Positions 50,431 through 59,759 of a stretch of DNA of 64,000 nt are shown in pieces. Location: the NCBI GenBank assembly GCA_039029275.1, contig JBCCGL010000001.1:248001-312000 (forward strand), read 5' to 3'. The position numbers were made by a program, and so were the translations under genes. This DNA comes from JBCCGL01 sp039029275. GTDB lineage: Bacteria; Pseudomonadota; Gammaproteobacteria; JBCCGL01. The notes under the pieces were generated by a model. It saw only the letters and a list, made by a program, of their open reading frames with translations, did not search any database and had not been told where the DNA came from. Numbering within the stretch: position 1 is the first letter of the stretch; each line of letters begins with the position of its first letter.

Positions 50431-51657
50431 ATGCAGACCAATCTCGACACATCGCTTATTGACCCGCGCGACGCTGATCGCGTGCATTCGATTTTGCGCA
50501 AGTGCGTGCACTGCGGGTTTTGCAACGCGACCTGTCCGACCTATCAAATCAAGGGCGATGAGTTGGACGGCCCTCGCGGGCGCATTTATCAAATGAAGAT
50601 GTTTTTCGAAGGGCATACCGACAACGCGCAGCTGCGCACGCATCTCGACCGTTGTCTGACCTGCCGCTCGTGCGAGACAACCTGCCCGTCTGGCGTTCAG
50701 TACAGCAAGCTGCTGGAAGTCGGTCGGCACACGGTAGACAAGGTCTACCCGCGTTCAGGTGCGCAAACGTTCAAGCGCAAAGCGATTGTGCGAATGGTGA
50801 ATTCGGGACTGCTGTTTCACGCGATGATTCGAATCGCGCAGGCGCTGCACAAGTATTTACCCGCACCTATTGGCGCTGCCGTGCCCGCCAGGCAAGAGGC
50901 GATAAAACGCGAGAGCAACGTCGGCGTGCGCACCGTGTTAATGCTGAGCGGTTGCGTTCAACCAACGCTCACGCCCAACACCAATATCGCCGCGATCAAT
51001 ATTCTTAATCGTATGGGTTTCAAGGTGATCGAGACGCCGGCCTACCAGTGCTGCGGTGCCGCCGCGCTGCACACGTCTGAATCCGAACGCGGCATCAAGC
51101 AAGCCAAAGCCATGATTGATCAATGGTGGCCGCAAATAGAAAACGGCGCCGACGCGATTGTCGTTTCTGCCAGCGGCTGCGCGGTGAATGTAGCGGAGTA
51201 CCCCGACGTGCTTCGGCACGAGCCCGAGTACGCTGCAAAAGCCGCACGCGTGAAAGAACTGCTTACAGATATGAGCGAGCTGATTGCAAACAATTCGGCG
51301 CGATTGTCGTTCAGCAACGAAGTTCAGATGCGTGTTGCGTTTCACACGCCCTGCACCCTGCAACATGGGCTCAAACTCAAACACAAAGTCGAACCGATTT
51401 TAGAAAAAGCGGGCTATACGCTGTGCGCGGTTGCCGACGAGCATTTGTGTTGCGGCTCGGCAGGCACGTACTCAATGCTGCAGCCGCAGTTATCCGGGCA
51501 GCTGCGCGCTAACAAACAGCGCGCGTTGGGAATTGACCAGCCGGATATCGTTGCAACCGCAAACATCGGCTGCCAAACGCATATTGCGAACGGCAATGCG
51601 ACACCGGTTGTGCACTGGTTGGAGTTGGTCGAGAAAGCTACGACAGTCGCATCATGA
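50431..51657 (+). CDS. glcF: Glycolate oxidase iron-sulfur subunit GlcF
   Basis: 408 residues. Two 4Fe-4S motifs are present, CVHCGFCNATCPTY (about 28-41) and CLTCRSCETTCPSG (about 75-88). Two CCG domains follow, with AYQCCGAAA and DEHLCCGSAG. It relays electrons from GlcDE to the membrane. One base separates it from glcE. Its end overlaps the convergent ProC-like gene by 20 bases. Confidence 0.93.
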   Translation: MQTNLDTSLIDPRDADRVHSILRKCVHCGFCNATCPTYQIKGDELDGPRGRIYQMKMFFEGHTDNAQLRTHLDRCLTCRSCETTCPSGVQYSKLLEVGRHTVDKVYPRSGAQTFKRKAIVRMVNSGLLFHAMIRIAQALHKYLPAPIGAAVPARQEAIKRESNVGVRTVLMLSGCVQPTLTPNTNIAAINILNRMGFKVIETPAYQCCGAAALHTSESERGIKQAKAMIDQWWPQIENGADAIVVSASGCAVNVAEYPDVLRHEPEYAAKAARVKELLTDMSELIANNSARLSFSNEVQMRVAFHTPCTLQHGLKLKHKVEPILEKAGYTLCAVADEHLCCGSAGTYSMLQPQLSGQLRANKQRALGIDQPDIVATANIGCQTHIANGNATPVVHWLELVEKATTVAS

Positions 51658-52402
51658 TTTTGTCGAGCTGATCGCGAATCGAATCTGAAAACCCTTCTTC
51701 CTGAAGCGCGTGCAGGATTTGTTCGTTCAGACCTCCCGGGGTCAGGCACGCTTCGCTCATCTTCTGGAGTTTTTCCGCGTCGACGCGTTTGGTCAGTTTT
51801 GACAAGGCATGCACCATCGAGCTGGAAAATTTGGCGGCGGTGTCGGCTTCGACGCCCTCTTCTTCCATCCACGCGGCAAGTGTTGCGACAAAATCAAAGT
51901 AGGTGGCCATGAACGCGCCGGCACTGGCAAAGGCGTTAAAGCGTGCCTCGTCCTCGACCGGGATCGCGTCACCGACTGACGCGAAAAGGGCCTGCAGTTG
52001 CTCATCCGGCGGAAACACGGGCACCGGCCCAAAACCGAATTCAATCGGCGGCATGGGTATCGCGCGAAAGCACTGTGTCGCAGGCGCTATCAGTGGTTTG
52101 ATCGCATCGACGGACAAGCCGGCAACCAGACTGATCACGCGGTGCGATTCGCTGAAATTCAATCCGTCGAGCAAGTCGCTCGCTTGCTCGGGCAGAACGG
52201 CGACGAACACGTCGCTGCATCGGTCCACAAGCGTTTGATTTTCACTAATGACTTCTATTTGCGGGAATCGCTCTGCCAGAATTGTCGACCGCTCGCGGGT
52301 GCGTCGCGACAACAGTATGCGATCTGTATATGCACCTCGTGTGTACAGTCCCGATACAACCGCTTCGGTGATTGCACCGGTCCCGATAAAGCCAATACTC
52401 AC
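51638..52402 (-). CDS. Pyrroline-5-carboxylate reductase-like protein
   Basis: 254 residues from GTG 52402 (AGGAGG upstream). GFIGTGAITEAVVSGL is the NADP-binding loop, FVAVLPEQ and RAIPMPPIEFG follow the ProC plan, and the C-terminal dimer domain has MSEACLTPGGLNEQIL. The proline-specific segment (usually T-SPGG-T) reads TPGG here, and the family also includes cyclic imine and opine-type reductases, so it may not be the biosynthetic ProC. Confidence 0.8.
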   Translation of the reverse strand: MSIGFIGTGAITEAVVSGLYTRGAYTDRILLSRRTRERSTILAERFPQIEVISENQTLVDRCSDVFVAVLPEQASDLLDGLNFSESHRVISLVAGLSVDAIKPLIAPATQCFRAIPMPPIEFGFGPVPVFPPDEQLQALFASVGDAIPVEDEARFNAFASAGAFMATYFDFVATLAAWMEEEGVEADTAAKFSSSMVHALSKLTKRVDAEKLQKMSEACLTPGGLNEQILHALQEEGFSDSIRDQLDKIMMRLS

Positions 52403-52481
52403 TTCGGCTCGCCTCCTTTTGTATTGTGCGGCACGGTGAATACATCTAGTGTAGCGCTTATCTTCCGGTATTGGGTTGTCG

Positions 52482-53111
52482 ATGCTAGCGACCGTGTCAA
52501 AGTTTCTGGCGAAACAGTACGCCCAGCCAAGTGGCTTTTTTGGTCGTTGGCTGATGGGCAGGCATCTCGATCAGATCAACGCCGCAGGTAACGCACTGGT
52601 TTTGCAGGCACTTTGCCCAAAGCCTCACGAGCGAATCGTGGAAGTCGGTTTTGGCGGCGGAGATCTGTTGCTGGAAATCGCGAATTGCGCGCAGCAGGCG
52701 ATTGGCATTGAGCGCTCTACGTCAATGCTTGATCGCGCACACGTTCGTATCAATAACGAGAATTATGACAATGTTTCACTGCATAGCGGCAGCGCTGAGA
52801 GTATTCCAGTCGATGACGAAACCGCGGATGCGGTGATCAGCGTCAATACGATTTATTTTTGGCCTTCCATGCAATCGGGCTTGCGCGAGATTATTCGTGT
52901 ATTGAAGCGAGATGGTCGGCTTGTGCTGGGTTTTGGTTCGAAGGAGCACCTGCAGGAAGCGGGATATGACCAGCGCGGTTTTTCACTTTACAGCGAAAAA
53001 GAAGTCGAACAACTCGCACGTGAAGCCGGGTTTGATGAATGTGTCCTGCACTCCATCGAACGAGGAAAACGCGGTCCTTTCTTCGCGTTGATTTGCCGGA
53101 GAACAACGTGA
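52482..53111 (+). CDS. Class I SAM-dependent methyltransferase (UbiE-like)
   Basis: 209 residues from ATG 52482 (a TTG two codons earlier is possible). IVEVGFGGGDLLLEIA is motif I, GIERSTSMLDRAH motif II, and ESIPVDDETADAVISVNTIYF the Ubi-type motif IV region. The substrate is unknown. The stop overlaps the GTG of the next gene (GTGA), so the two are coupled. Confidence 0.82.
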   Translation: MLATVSKFLAKQYAQPSGFFGRWLMGRHLDQINAAGNALVLQALCPKPHERIVEVGFGGGDLLLEIANCAQQAIGIERSTSMLDRAHVRINNENYDNVSLHSGSAESIPVDDETADAVISVNTIYFWPSMQSGLREIIRVLKRDGRLVLGFGSKEHLQEAGYDQRGFSLYSEKEVEQLAREAGFDECVLHSIERGKRGPFFALICRRTT

Positions 53112-53929
53112 AAAACGGCTTGATAAACGTCGATGAAGAGTTGCAAATGTATTTTCAAGAAACCGGCAACGGCAGCGTACCGATTTTGCTATTGCCGGGC
53201 TGGACGATGTCGACCGACGTTTTCGAAAAGCAGTTTTCCTTTTTCGAAGACTCGGCCGACTACCGGTTTGTTTCGCTCGATCCACGCGCACACGGGCGCA
53301 GCACCAAAACGCACGAGGGCCACTACTACGAACAGCACGGGCGCGACCTGCACGCGTGCATTGAGGCATTGGCGCTCGAAAACTTCGTATTGGGCGGCTG
53401 GTCGTTTGGCTGCCTCGCAACCTTGTCTTACATTCATCAGTTCGGTTTCGACAGACTGGCCAGATTTATCATGCTCGATGGTCCGCCGCGTGCGGCCGGC
53501 ACTGACAATGAAAACGACTGGGTAACCTATACGCTGGACGACGCCGATGGCCAGCAGGAATTTTATTCTCTTGGCAAACTGCGCGATTCGCGTGCGACCA
53601 ACCTTGAATTCGCCCACTGGATGCTGGAGGAGCGCTCGCAAGCCACTGTCGACTGGCTGGTATCGATCACAGAACAAATGCCGGATTCGGCGGCGTGCTT
53701 GCTGAATGCAACGTCTGTATTTCTCGATTACCGCGAAACCCTGATCGATGTCGCCAATAACGTCCCATCGCTTTATTACGTGCGCGAATCACAGCGTGCG
53801 ATTGTTGAGAGCTGGGCACAGATGAATACTCCGACCGCGCGCGTCCACGCGAGTGGTGAGCACCTGATGTTCTGGGAGCGCGCCGACGAGTTTAATTCGA
53901 CTCTAGTCGATTTCATTCAGCCTCGATGA
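53108..53929 (+). CDS. Alpha/beta hydrolase
   Basis: 273 residues from GTG 53108, overlapping the methyltransferase stop by four bases. LLLPGWTMSTDVFEKQ carries the oxyanion HG-type loop, and LDPRAHGRSTKT is typical. The nucleophile elbow GGWSFGCLA has GxSxG with Ser, and the His lies in ASGEHLMFW. It belongs to the haloperoxidase/MhpC-like group, with no certain substrate. Downstream genes follow with short gaps. Confidence 0.82.
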   Translation: MKNGLINVDEELQMYFQETGNGSVPILLLPGWTMSTDVFEKQFSFFEDSADYRFVSLDPRAHGRSTKTHEGHYYEQHGRDLHACIEALALENFVLGGWSFGCLATLSYIHQFGFDRLARFIMLDGPPRAAGTDNENDWVTYTLDDADGQQEFYSLGKLRDSRATNLEFAHWMLEERSQATVDWLVSITEQMPDSAACLLNATSVFLDYRETLIDVANNVPSLYYVRESQRAIVESWAQMNTPTARVHASGEHLMFWERADEFNSTLVDFIQPR

Positions 53930-53933
53930 TGTC

Positions 53934-54827
53934 ATGAGTTCATCGACGACACACAGTGCGCAGTGGCACGACCAGCCCGGCTTTGGTATTGCGCTGTTTG
54001 TTATCAATCTGATTTTGATGGCGGTGATGGGCGCGATGGTAAAGACGCTGTCGGTCAGCTATCCACTGACCGAAATTCTGTCGTACCGGTTTATTTGCGC
54101 GATGCTCGCGTTTGCGATCACATTGCCGTCGGTAGGCGGTCTTGCCGGGTTGAAAACATCGCGACCGTTTGGCCACGCGGTGCGCACAGTATCGGGTATT
54201 GTGAGTCTCGGCTTGCTTTATTTCGCGTTATCGACAATACCCCTGGCAGACGCAACCGCGCTGGTGTATTCAGCACCGATTTTTATCGTCGTGTTTTCCA
54301 TACCGCTACTTGGCGAAACGATCGGCTGGCGTCGTTGGAGCGCTGTATTGCTCGGGTTTATTGGCGTGATATTGATTGCACAACCCGGCGCATCGATGAA
54401 TATTGGCACACTGGCGGGAATCGGTTCGGCGATTGGCGCAGCGCTGGTCTCAATTTTTCTGCGCCGACTGAGTAAAACCGAAAAAACCGTCACTATCGGT
54501 TTTTATTACAACTTCACCGGCACCCTTGTTTACACCGGGTGGGCAATCAGTATCGGCTGGGTCATGCCGCTCGCCTCTGACGCGCTGTTGATTGCAGCGT
54601 TTGGGTTATTGGCGGGCTTGCAACAGTGGGCGCTGAATCATTCGCACCGCTACGCCGAGGCCAGCATGTTGGCACCGTTCGAATATTTGATCCTGATATT
54701 TGCCGCCCTGCTCGGTTACGTATTCTGGGCAGAAGTTCCTTCATTCACGACCTGGATCGGCGCCGCGATTATTGTTGCGAGCGGATTGTTTATAATCGCG
54801 CGCAAACGTGCGATTGGCCAAACATAG
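53934..54827 (+). CDS. EamA-family (DMT) transporter 1
   Basis: 297 residues, ten predicted membrane helices in two EamA repeats. TALVYSAPIFIVVFSIPLLGETIGWRRW is the end of repeat 1 and FEYLILIFAALLGYVFWAEVPSFTTWIGAAII that of repeat 2 (as shorter stretches). Such proteins export amino acids or metabolites. It is four bases behind the hydrolase gene. Confidence 0.87.
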   Translation: MSSSTTHSAQWHDQPGFGIALFVINLILMAVMGAMVKTLSVSYPLTEILSYRFICAMLAFAITLPSVGGLAGLKTSRPFGHAVRTVSGIVSLGLLYFALSTIPLADATALVYSAPIFIVVFSIPLLGETIGWRRWSAVLLGFIGVILIAQPGASMNIGTLAGIGSAIGAALVSIFLRRLSKTEKTVTIGFYYNFTGTLVYTGWAISIGWVMPLASDALLIAAFGLLAGLQQWALNHSHRYAEASMLAPFEYLILIFAALLGYVFWAEVPSFTTWIGAAIIVASGLFIIARKRAIGQT

Positions 54828-54849
54828 AATCACGACGATACACCTTGTA

Positions 54850-55557
54850 ATGAATGAAATTCCTCTTATCGACTGGATCGCGCTTGGCGTCTTTATCACG
54901 ATCTGGACCTTTTACACCTGGTACTCAGATTACAGCCCATCCGCCAAAAACAGCCTGCCTCGCGTGATGAATTTCCATCGTAAGCGCTGGATGCGCGAAA
55001 TGCTGCGACGCGAATTGCGCATGCCGGATGCGCTGGGTATCGGCAACTTTGTGCAAAGCGCCGTGTTTTTCGCCTCCACTGCGATCCTGATAATCGGCGG
55101 TTTGGTGGCCACATTGGGCGGATCGTCGCGCGCCGTCGACGCCATCTCGCTGCTCCCATTTGTGGTTACCCCCAGCGAAAGCCTGTGGAGCATTAAGGTC
55201 GTCATCCTGATCTGCGTCTTTATCTACGCGTTCGTTAAATTTATCTGGGCGGTACGGCTGGCCAATTACTGTATGGTGTTGTTTAACGCAGCACCAATCG
55301 ATGCGAAAGCGGACAATATCGCCTACGCTGACGAGCTGGCCAAGCTCGCGGGATTATTTGCCCTGCATTTTAACCAGGGGCTGCGCGCTAACTTTTTTGC
55401 GCTCGCGGCACTGGGTTGGTGGATCAACGCGACGGTGTTTATGTTGGCAACCGCTGCGGTTTTATGGGTAGTGTATCGGCGCGAGTTTCGATCGAATTCG
55501 CTCAAGGTTGCGAATAACCTGCGCGATATGAGTATGCGCGCGGAAAATCAGGACTGA
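54850..55557 (+). CDS. DUF599-family membrane protein
   Basis: 235 residues from ATG 54850. An N-terminal helix (DWIALGVFITIWTFYTWY) is followed by the DUF599 marks MNFHRKRWMREMLRRELR and DALGIGNFVQSAVFFAST, and further helices to the end. The family is widespread in Proteobacteria and of unknown function. It is probably cotranscribed with the EamA gene. Confidence 0.85.
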   Translation: MNEIPLIDWIALGVFITIWTFYTWYSDYSPSAKNSLPRVMNFHRKRWMREMLRRELRMPDALGIGNFVQSAVFFASTAILIIGGLVATLGGSSRAVDAISLLPFVVTPSESLWSIKVVILICVFIYAFVKFIWAVRLANYCMVLFNAAPIDAKADNIAYADELAKLAGLFALHFNQGLRANFFALAALGWWINATVFMLATAAVLWVVYRREFRSNSLKVANNLRDMSMRAENQD

Positions 55558-55697
55558 TATTCTGTCTTGATTGAACCCTGCTGGACGGTACGGGTCTTAG
55601 GTTCCGCTTTTGTCCTTTCGAATTAAGGACGGCCCGACTAAATCGTGCTCCGTCAATCCCGTGAGATTCGGAGACCAATCTTTGCAATATTTTATGG

Positions 55698-55717
55698 ATT
55701 CCTGCCTTGGCAGGAAT
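55698..55717. repeat. REP-like palindrome (copy 2)
   Basis: ATTCCTGCC-TT-GGCAGGAAT, a perfect 9-base stem in the 185-base gap before the metallophosphoesterase gene. It is related to the copy at 25944 (ATTCCCGC...GCGGGAAT). It is followed by CGCTTTTTAG and may also end transcription of the DUF599 gene. Confidence 0.65.
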
Positions 55718-55742
55718 GGCGCTTTTTAGAGTTTCTTTAACC

Positions 55743-56570
55743 ATGAATCTAGGTGATTTGTCTGGACCGCTGCTATTTTTCGGCGGCCCCTACAGCAATT
55801 TGCAGGCGACCAATGCGCTTAAAAACGTGGCAGACGAACTGGGTATTCCTGCGCGTAACATTATTTGTACCGGAGATGTTGTGGCCTATTGCGGTCAGCC
55901 GAATGAAACCGTTGCGGCGCTGCGTGATTGGGGCGTGCACGTCGTGATGGGTAACTGTGAAGAGTCCATTGGCGAGCGACTCGACGACTGTGGCTGTGGC
56001 TTCGAGCCCGGCAGTGCCTGCGATCTGTTGTCGGTCACCTGGTATCAGTTTACCCACACGCGAATCGACGCAGACCATCGTACGTGGATGCGTGCGCTAC
56101 CACGAAGAATTGATTTTCGCTACGCAGATAAGGCGGTCGCGGTTGTTCACGGCAGTATCAACGCGATCAACGAATTTGTCTTTGCATCGAGAAGCGACAC
56201 CGAACTGCGAAAACAGATTGCTGCCGCAGAATCGGACATCGTCGTTGGGGGGCACAGCGGCCTGCCATTCAGCCGGCGAGCAGAGGACAAACTCTGGCAC
56301 AATCCAGGCGTGATCGGCATGCCGGCGAACGACGGCACGCAACGCGGTTGGTACTCGCTCTGGAATTGCCAGGACGGTGTTATCAACATTGAGCATCGAG
56401 CGCTCGATTACGATGCACACGCGGCATCAAAGGCAATGCAAAACGCGGGGCTTGTAAACGGGTACTCCGACGCATTGCTTTCTGGCTTGTGGCCGAGTGA
56501 AGACATTTTGCCCGACGCAGAACGCGTGCGCCGGGCCGCGCCTATCGAGCCTCACTCGTTGATGTATTAG
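55743..56570 (+). CDS. Metallophosphoesterase-family protein with altered motifs
   Basis: 275 residues from ATG 55743 (upstream frame runs through the REP palindrome). It keeps the fold order of YfcE/ApaH-like enzymes, but the first motif is FFGGPYSNLQA where GDxHG is expected. GDVVAYCG stands for GDxxDxG, GNCEE for GNHE, and GGHSG for GHTH. A Cys-rich loop DDCGCGFEPGSACD follows. The changed ligands recall a known proteobacterial subgroup; activity on phosphodiesters is uncertain. Confidence 0.75.
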   Translation: MNLGDLSGPLLFFGGPYSNLQATNALKNVADELGIPARNIICTGDVVAYCGQPNETVAALRDWGVHVVMGNCEESIGERLDDCGCGFEPGSACDLLSVTWYQFTHTRIDADHRTWMRALPRRIDFRYADKAVAVVHGSINAINEFVFASRSDTELRKQIAAAESDIVVGGHSGLPFSRRAEDKLWHNPGVIGMPANDGTQRGWYSLWNCQDGVINIEHRALDYDAHAASKAMQNAGLVNGYSDALLSGLWPSEDILPDAERVRRAAPIEPHSLMY

Positions 56571-56688
56571 TTTGGCTCGGAGATCCAACAAGCTGCCAAG
56601 TGGTGCTAGTATCGCCGCTGGCCAAGCAGCCTATTGAAAAATCCAAGGGTTAGATTACAAGCTGCACTGCGCAGCGAGTCGAACAAGA

Positions 56689-57603
56689 ATGTCTCAGCGA
56701 GCGTGGTACCCCTATTTTCTAATTACAGTTGCCGGTGTCATCTGGGGCAGCACGTTTTCGCTTGCGCTGATCGCCACAGCGAAAGGCGCGCACCCCGTCG
56801 CACTCACCACCTGGCAGGTCGCGTTGACCGGCGTAATTTTTGTCATCGTTTGTGCGGTATACAAGATCCCTTTTTTTCGAATTCGCCACTGGCGCGCGTA
56901 CTGTTTTATCGCCGCGATCGGGATCATCGCGCCTGACATTTTGTACTATAGCGCCGCGCCGCACCTCTCCGCGGGAGTCTTATCGATCACAGTCTCGACC
57001 GTGCCGTTACTGACCTACGCGATCATGTGGGGAATGCGTTTTGAACCTTTCATGATCAAGCGTGCCCTCGGCATCGTTTTCGGGATGGTCGCGATTCTGC
57101 TATTGGTTTTGCCGGATCAAGGCCTGAGCGCTGATGACGCAAGTTTCTGGACACTCGTCGTGCTGCTGTGCGCGGTGTGTTACGCGGTAGAAAACGTGTA
57201 TATCGCAGAATTCGCCGACCCTGCGCTCGACATTCGTGAACTGCTCGCGGGGTCCAATATTGTCGCCTGCGTCGTCATGTTACCGACTGGATATGCGATG
57301 GGAACAACCGTCGACCTCGCCTGGTTTGCAACTCCGGCGGGGTTGGCGATCATTGCGCTCGCTGCCAGCAGCAGTATCGCCTATTTAATGTTTTTCCACG
57401 CGATCAAGATCTCGGGGCCAGTGTTCGCGAGTCAGTGCGCGTACATCGTGACCATATCCGGTGTCGTCTGGGGCATCATAATTTTTGCCGAGGAGCACAC
57501 CGTGTGGGTATGGTCATCGGTTATCGTAATGATGGCCGGTTTGGCTTTGGTAACCCCGCGAAATTCGGCAAGCAAAATTCAAGGAGCAGTCACCAATGAG
57601 TGA
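56689..57603 (+). CDS. EamA-family (DMT) transporter 2
   Basis: 304 residues, ten membrane helices in two repeats. WGSTFSLALIATAKGAHPVAL and SVTVPLLTYAIMWG-type segments mark repeat 1. It differs from the transporter at 53934 and is no recent duplicate. Its stop overlaps the CocE gene start by eight bases, so the two are coupled. Confidence 0.85.
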   Translation: MSQRAWYPYFLITVAGVIWGSTFSLALIATAKGAHPVALTTWQVALTGVIFVIVCAVYKIPFFRIRHWRAYCFIAAIGIIAPDILYYSAAPHLSAGVLSITVSTVPLLTYAIMWGMRFEPFMIKRALGIVFGMVAILLLVLPDQGLSADDASFWTLVVLLCAVCYAVENVYIAEFADPALDIRELLAGSNIVACVVMLPTGYAMGTTVDLAWFATPAGLAIIALAASSSIAYLMFFHAIKISGPVFASQCAYIVTISGVVWGIIIFAEEHTVWVWSSVIVMMAGLALVTPRNSASKIQGAVTNE

Positions 57604-59596
57604 TGTCCCCGCACCTTACAGCGAAATTTCAAATACGTTCATTAAACTGCGGGACGGTCGCAAACTGAGTGCGCGCATCTGGTTACCGGCGAATGCGGAG
57701 CAGTCGGCGGTTCCCGCGATTCTCGAGTACCTGCCGTATCGCAAACGCGACGGCACCGCACCGCGCGACGAATCCACTTATCCTGTATTTGCAACAGCAG
57801 GCTACGCAGGTGTTCGGGTTGATATCTCCGGCACCGGTGAGTCAGACGGCGACTTTGATGACGAATACTCAGCGCGAGAATTGGCCGACGGTGTCGAGGT
57901 GATCGAGTGGATCGCGCAACAAAAATGGTGCGACGGCAATGTCGGCATGATGGGCATTTCGTGGGGCGGATTTAACAGTCTGCAAATTGCCGCGCTGCAA
58001 CCGCCTGCGCTCAAAGCCGTCATTTCGATTGGTTCAACGGTTGACCGTTACAACGATGACATCCATTACAAAAACGGTGCGCTTTTGTCGTGCAACTTCT
58101 GGTGGTCGAACGTCATGCTGTGCTTCGCTTCGCGCCCGCCAGACCCCGCCTTGGTGCGCGACCGCTGGCGCGATATGTGGGTGCATCGATTAAACACGCA
58201 GCCATTTCCGTTGGAACAATGGCTATCGCATCAACGGCGCGATGCATACTGGCGGCATGGTTCGATCTGCGAAGACTTCGCCAAAGTCAAAGCGCCGTCT
58301 CTTGTGATCAGTGGCTGGGCCGATGGGTATATAAACGCGCCACCCGCCAGCGCTGAACACCTGCCAATGGCCAAGGCAATCAACGGCCCGTGGATTCACA
58401 AATACCCGCACTTTGCCTATCCGCATCCGCGCATGGACTTCCACGGAGAGGCGTTGCATTGGTGGAATCGCTGGTTGAAAAACGAAGCTAACGATGCGGA
58501 GTCGCTACCCGCGTACCGTGCGTACATTTCCGAAAACGTACGCCCCGCTGCACGCCGCGAACACGAGCAAGGGCGCTGGGTCGCCGAGCAACAGTGGCCG
58601 TCGCCAAAAATTCAAAGTCGCGCTTTATATCTCGCGCGATTTGGTCAGGTTACGCTTGATGCACCTGAACCTGAACAGATCTCGATCTGCTCACCGCTGG
58701 ATTGCGGTACCGCATGCGGCGAATTTTTCACACTGGCGCCCGACGCTGATATGCCGGGCGATCAGCGCGGCGACGATGCAGGCTCGCTTTGCTTTGACAC
58801 TGATGCGCTTGTCGAATCGGTCGAAATTCTTGGGAGGCCAAAACTGCGGCTGCGCGTTGCGATAGACAAGCCGATCGGCAACCTCATCGTGCGGCTCGTC
58901 GACGTTCACCCCGACGGCGTCGGTCACCGCGTGAGTTGGGGTGTGCTCAACCTTGCGCACCGAGACGATAACGCAGAACCCAAACCAATGCCGCAAGGAC
59001 AGTTTACCGATATTGAAATTGCACTTGACGAATGCGGTTACCGATTCCTGCCGCAGCACACAATCCGTATCGCAATTTCCACATCTTACTGGCCGATGAT
59101 ATTGCCGACACCTGAACGCGTAACCGCAACCTTGGCGCTCGGCGAAAACAGCAGCGTCACACTGCCGGTGCGCAGTGGAAGTGATCAGATCGACATTCCA
59201 GCACCTGAAAATGCAGACCCGCTGCCGCACTATAAGATGCACAAGCCCGAGCATCGCGAGCGAAGGGTCGAACGCAATTTACAAACGCAGCGTACCGACT
59301 ACTTCATCATAGACGATACCGGCGAGGACGAAATGCCAATGCACGGGCTACGCACTCGCCACAAACATGAAACGATCTACAGCATCGATTGGGATGACCC
59401 GAAAAGTGCCAGCGCACAATGCAAGTACACCTGCTGGATGTCGCGCGAGAACTGGAATATTTGCACGGTTTCCGAAAGTTGGTTGACGTGCAACAAAACA
59501 CATTTTTATTTAAGCGCGCGGGTAAGGGCGTATGAAAATAATGTGTTGTTTCACGAGCGCTTATGGGAGAAGTCTATTGAGAGGGACTTGATGTAA
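57596..59596 (+). CDS. CocE/NonD-family hydrolase (peptidase S15 type)
   Basis: 666 residues. The N-terminal domain has LEYLPYRKRDGTAPRDE and the nucleophile elbow MMGISWGGFNSL (GxSxGG with Ser). The Asp-His part lies in SGWADGYINAPP and HKYPHFAYPHPRMDF. The C-terminal jelly-roll (about residues 350-660) has RLVDVHPDGVGHRVSWGVLN and the X-Pro dipeptidyl peptidase-type fold. It cleaves esters, amides or acyl groups; cytoplasmic. AAGGAG ribosome site. Confidence 0.87.
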   Translation: MSDVPAPYSEISNTFIKLRDGRKLSARIWLPANAEQSAVPAILEYLPYRKRDGTAPRDESTYPVFATAGYAGVRVDISGTGESDGDFDDEYSARELADGVEVIEWIAQQKWCDGNVGMMGISWGGFNSLQIAALQPPALKAVISIGSTVDRYNDDIHYKNGALLSCNFWWSNVMLCFASRPPDPALVRDRWRDMWVHRLNTQPFPLEQWLSHQRRDAYWRHGSICEDFAKVKAPSLVISGWADGYINAPPASAEHLPMAKAINGPWIHKYPHFAYPHPRMDFHGEALHWWNRWLKNEANDAESLPAYRAYISENVRPAARREHEQGRWVAEQQWPSPKIQSRALYLARFGQVTLDAPEPEQISICSPLDCGTACGEFFTLAPDADMPGDQRGDDAGSLCFDTDALVESVEILGRPKLRLRVAIDKPIGNLIVRLVDVHPDGVGHRVSWGVLNLAHRDDNAEPKPMPQGQFTDIEIALDECGYRFLPQHTIRIAISTSYWPMILPTPERVTATLALGENSSVTLPVRSGSDQIDIPAPENADPLPHYKMHKPEHRERRVERNLQTQRTDYFIIDDTGEDEMPMHGLRTRHKHETIYSIDWDDPKSASAQCKYTCWMSRENWNICTVSESWLTCNKTHFYLSARVRAYENNVLFHERLWEKSIERDLM

Positions 59597-59759
59597 ACGT
59601 AGACCGGCCATTCACAAACATAAATGAAAATTAAAGTTAGGAATCTTACAACACACGATACAATTCCAGCTTGATTATTCTGTGAAATGGGAATAATTAT
59701 CTTTACTCCTTTTATCGATATAGTCTTGAAAAAAAGCCACCAAAGGAAGCTTAAAAAAA

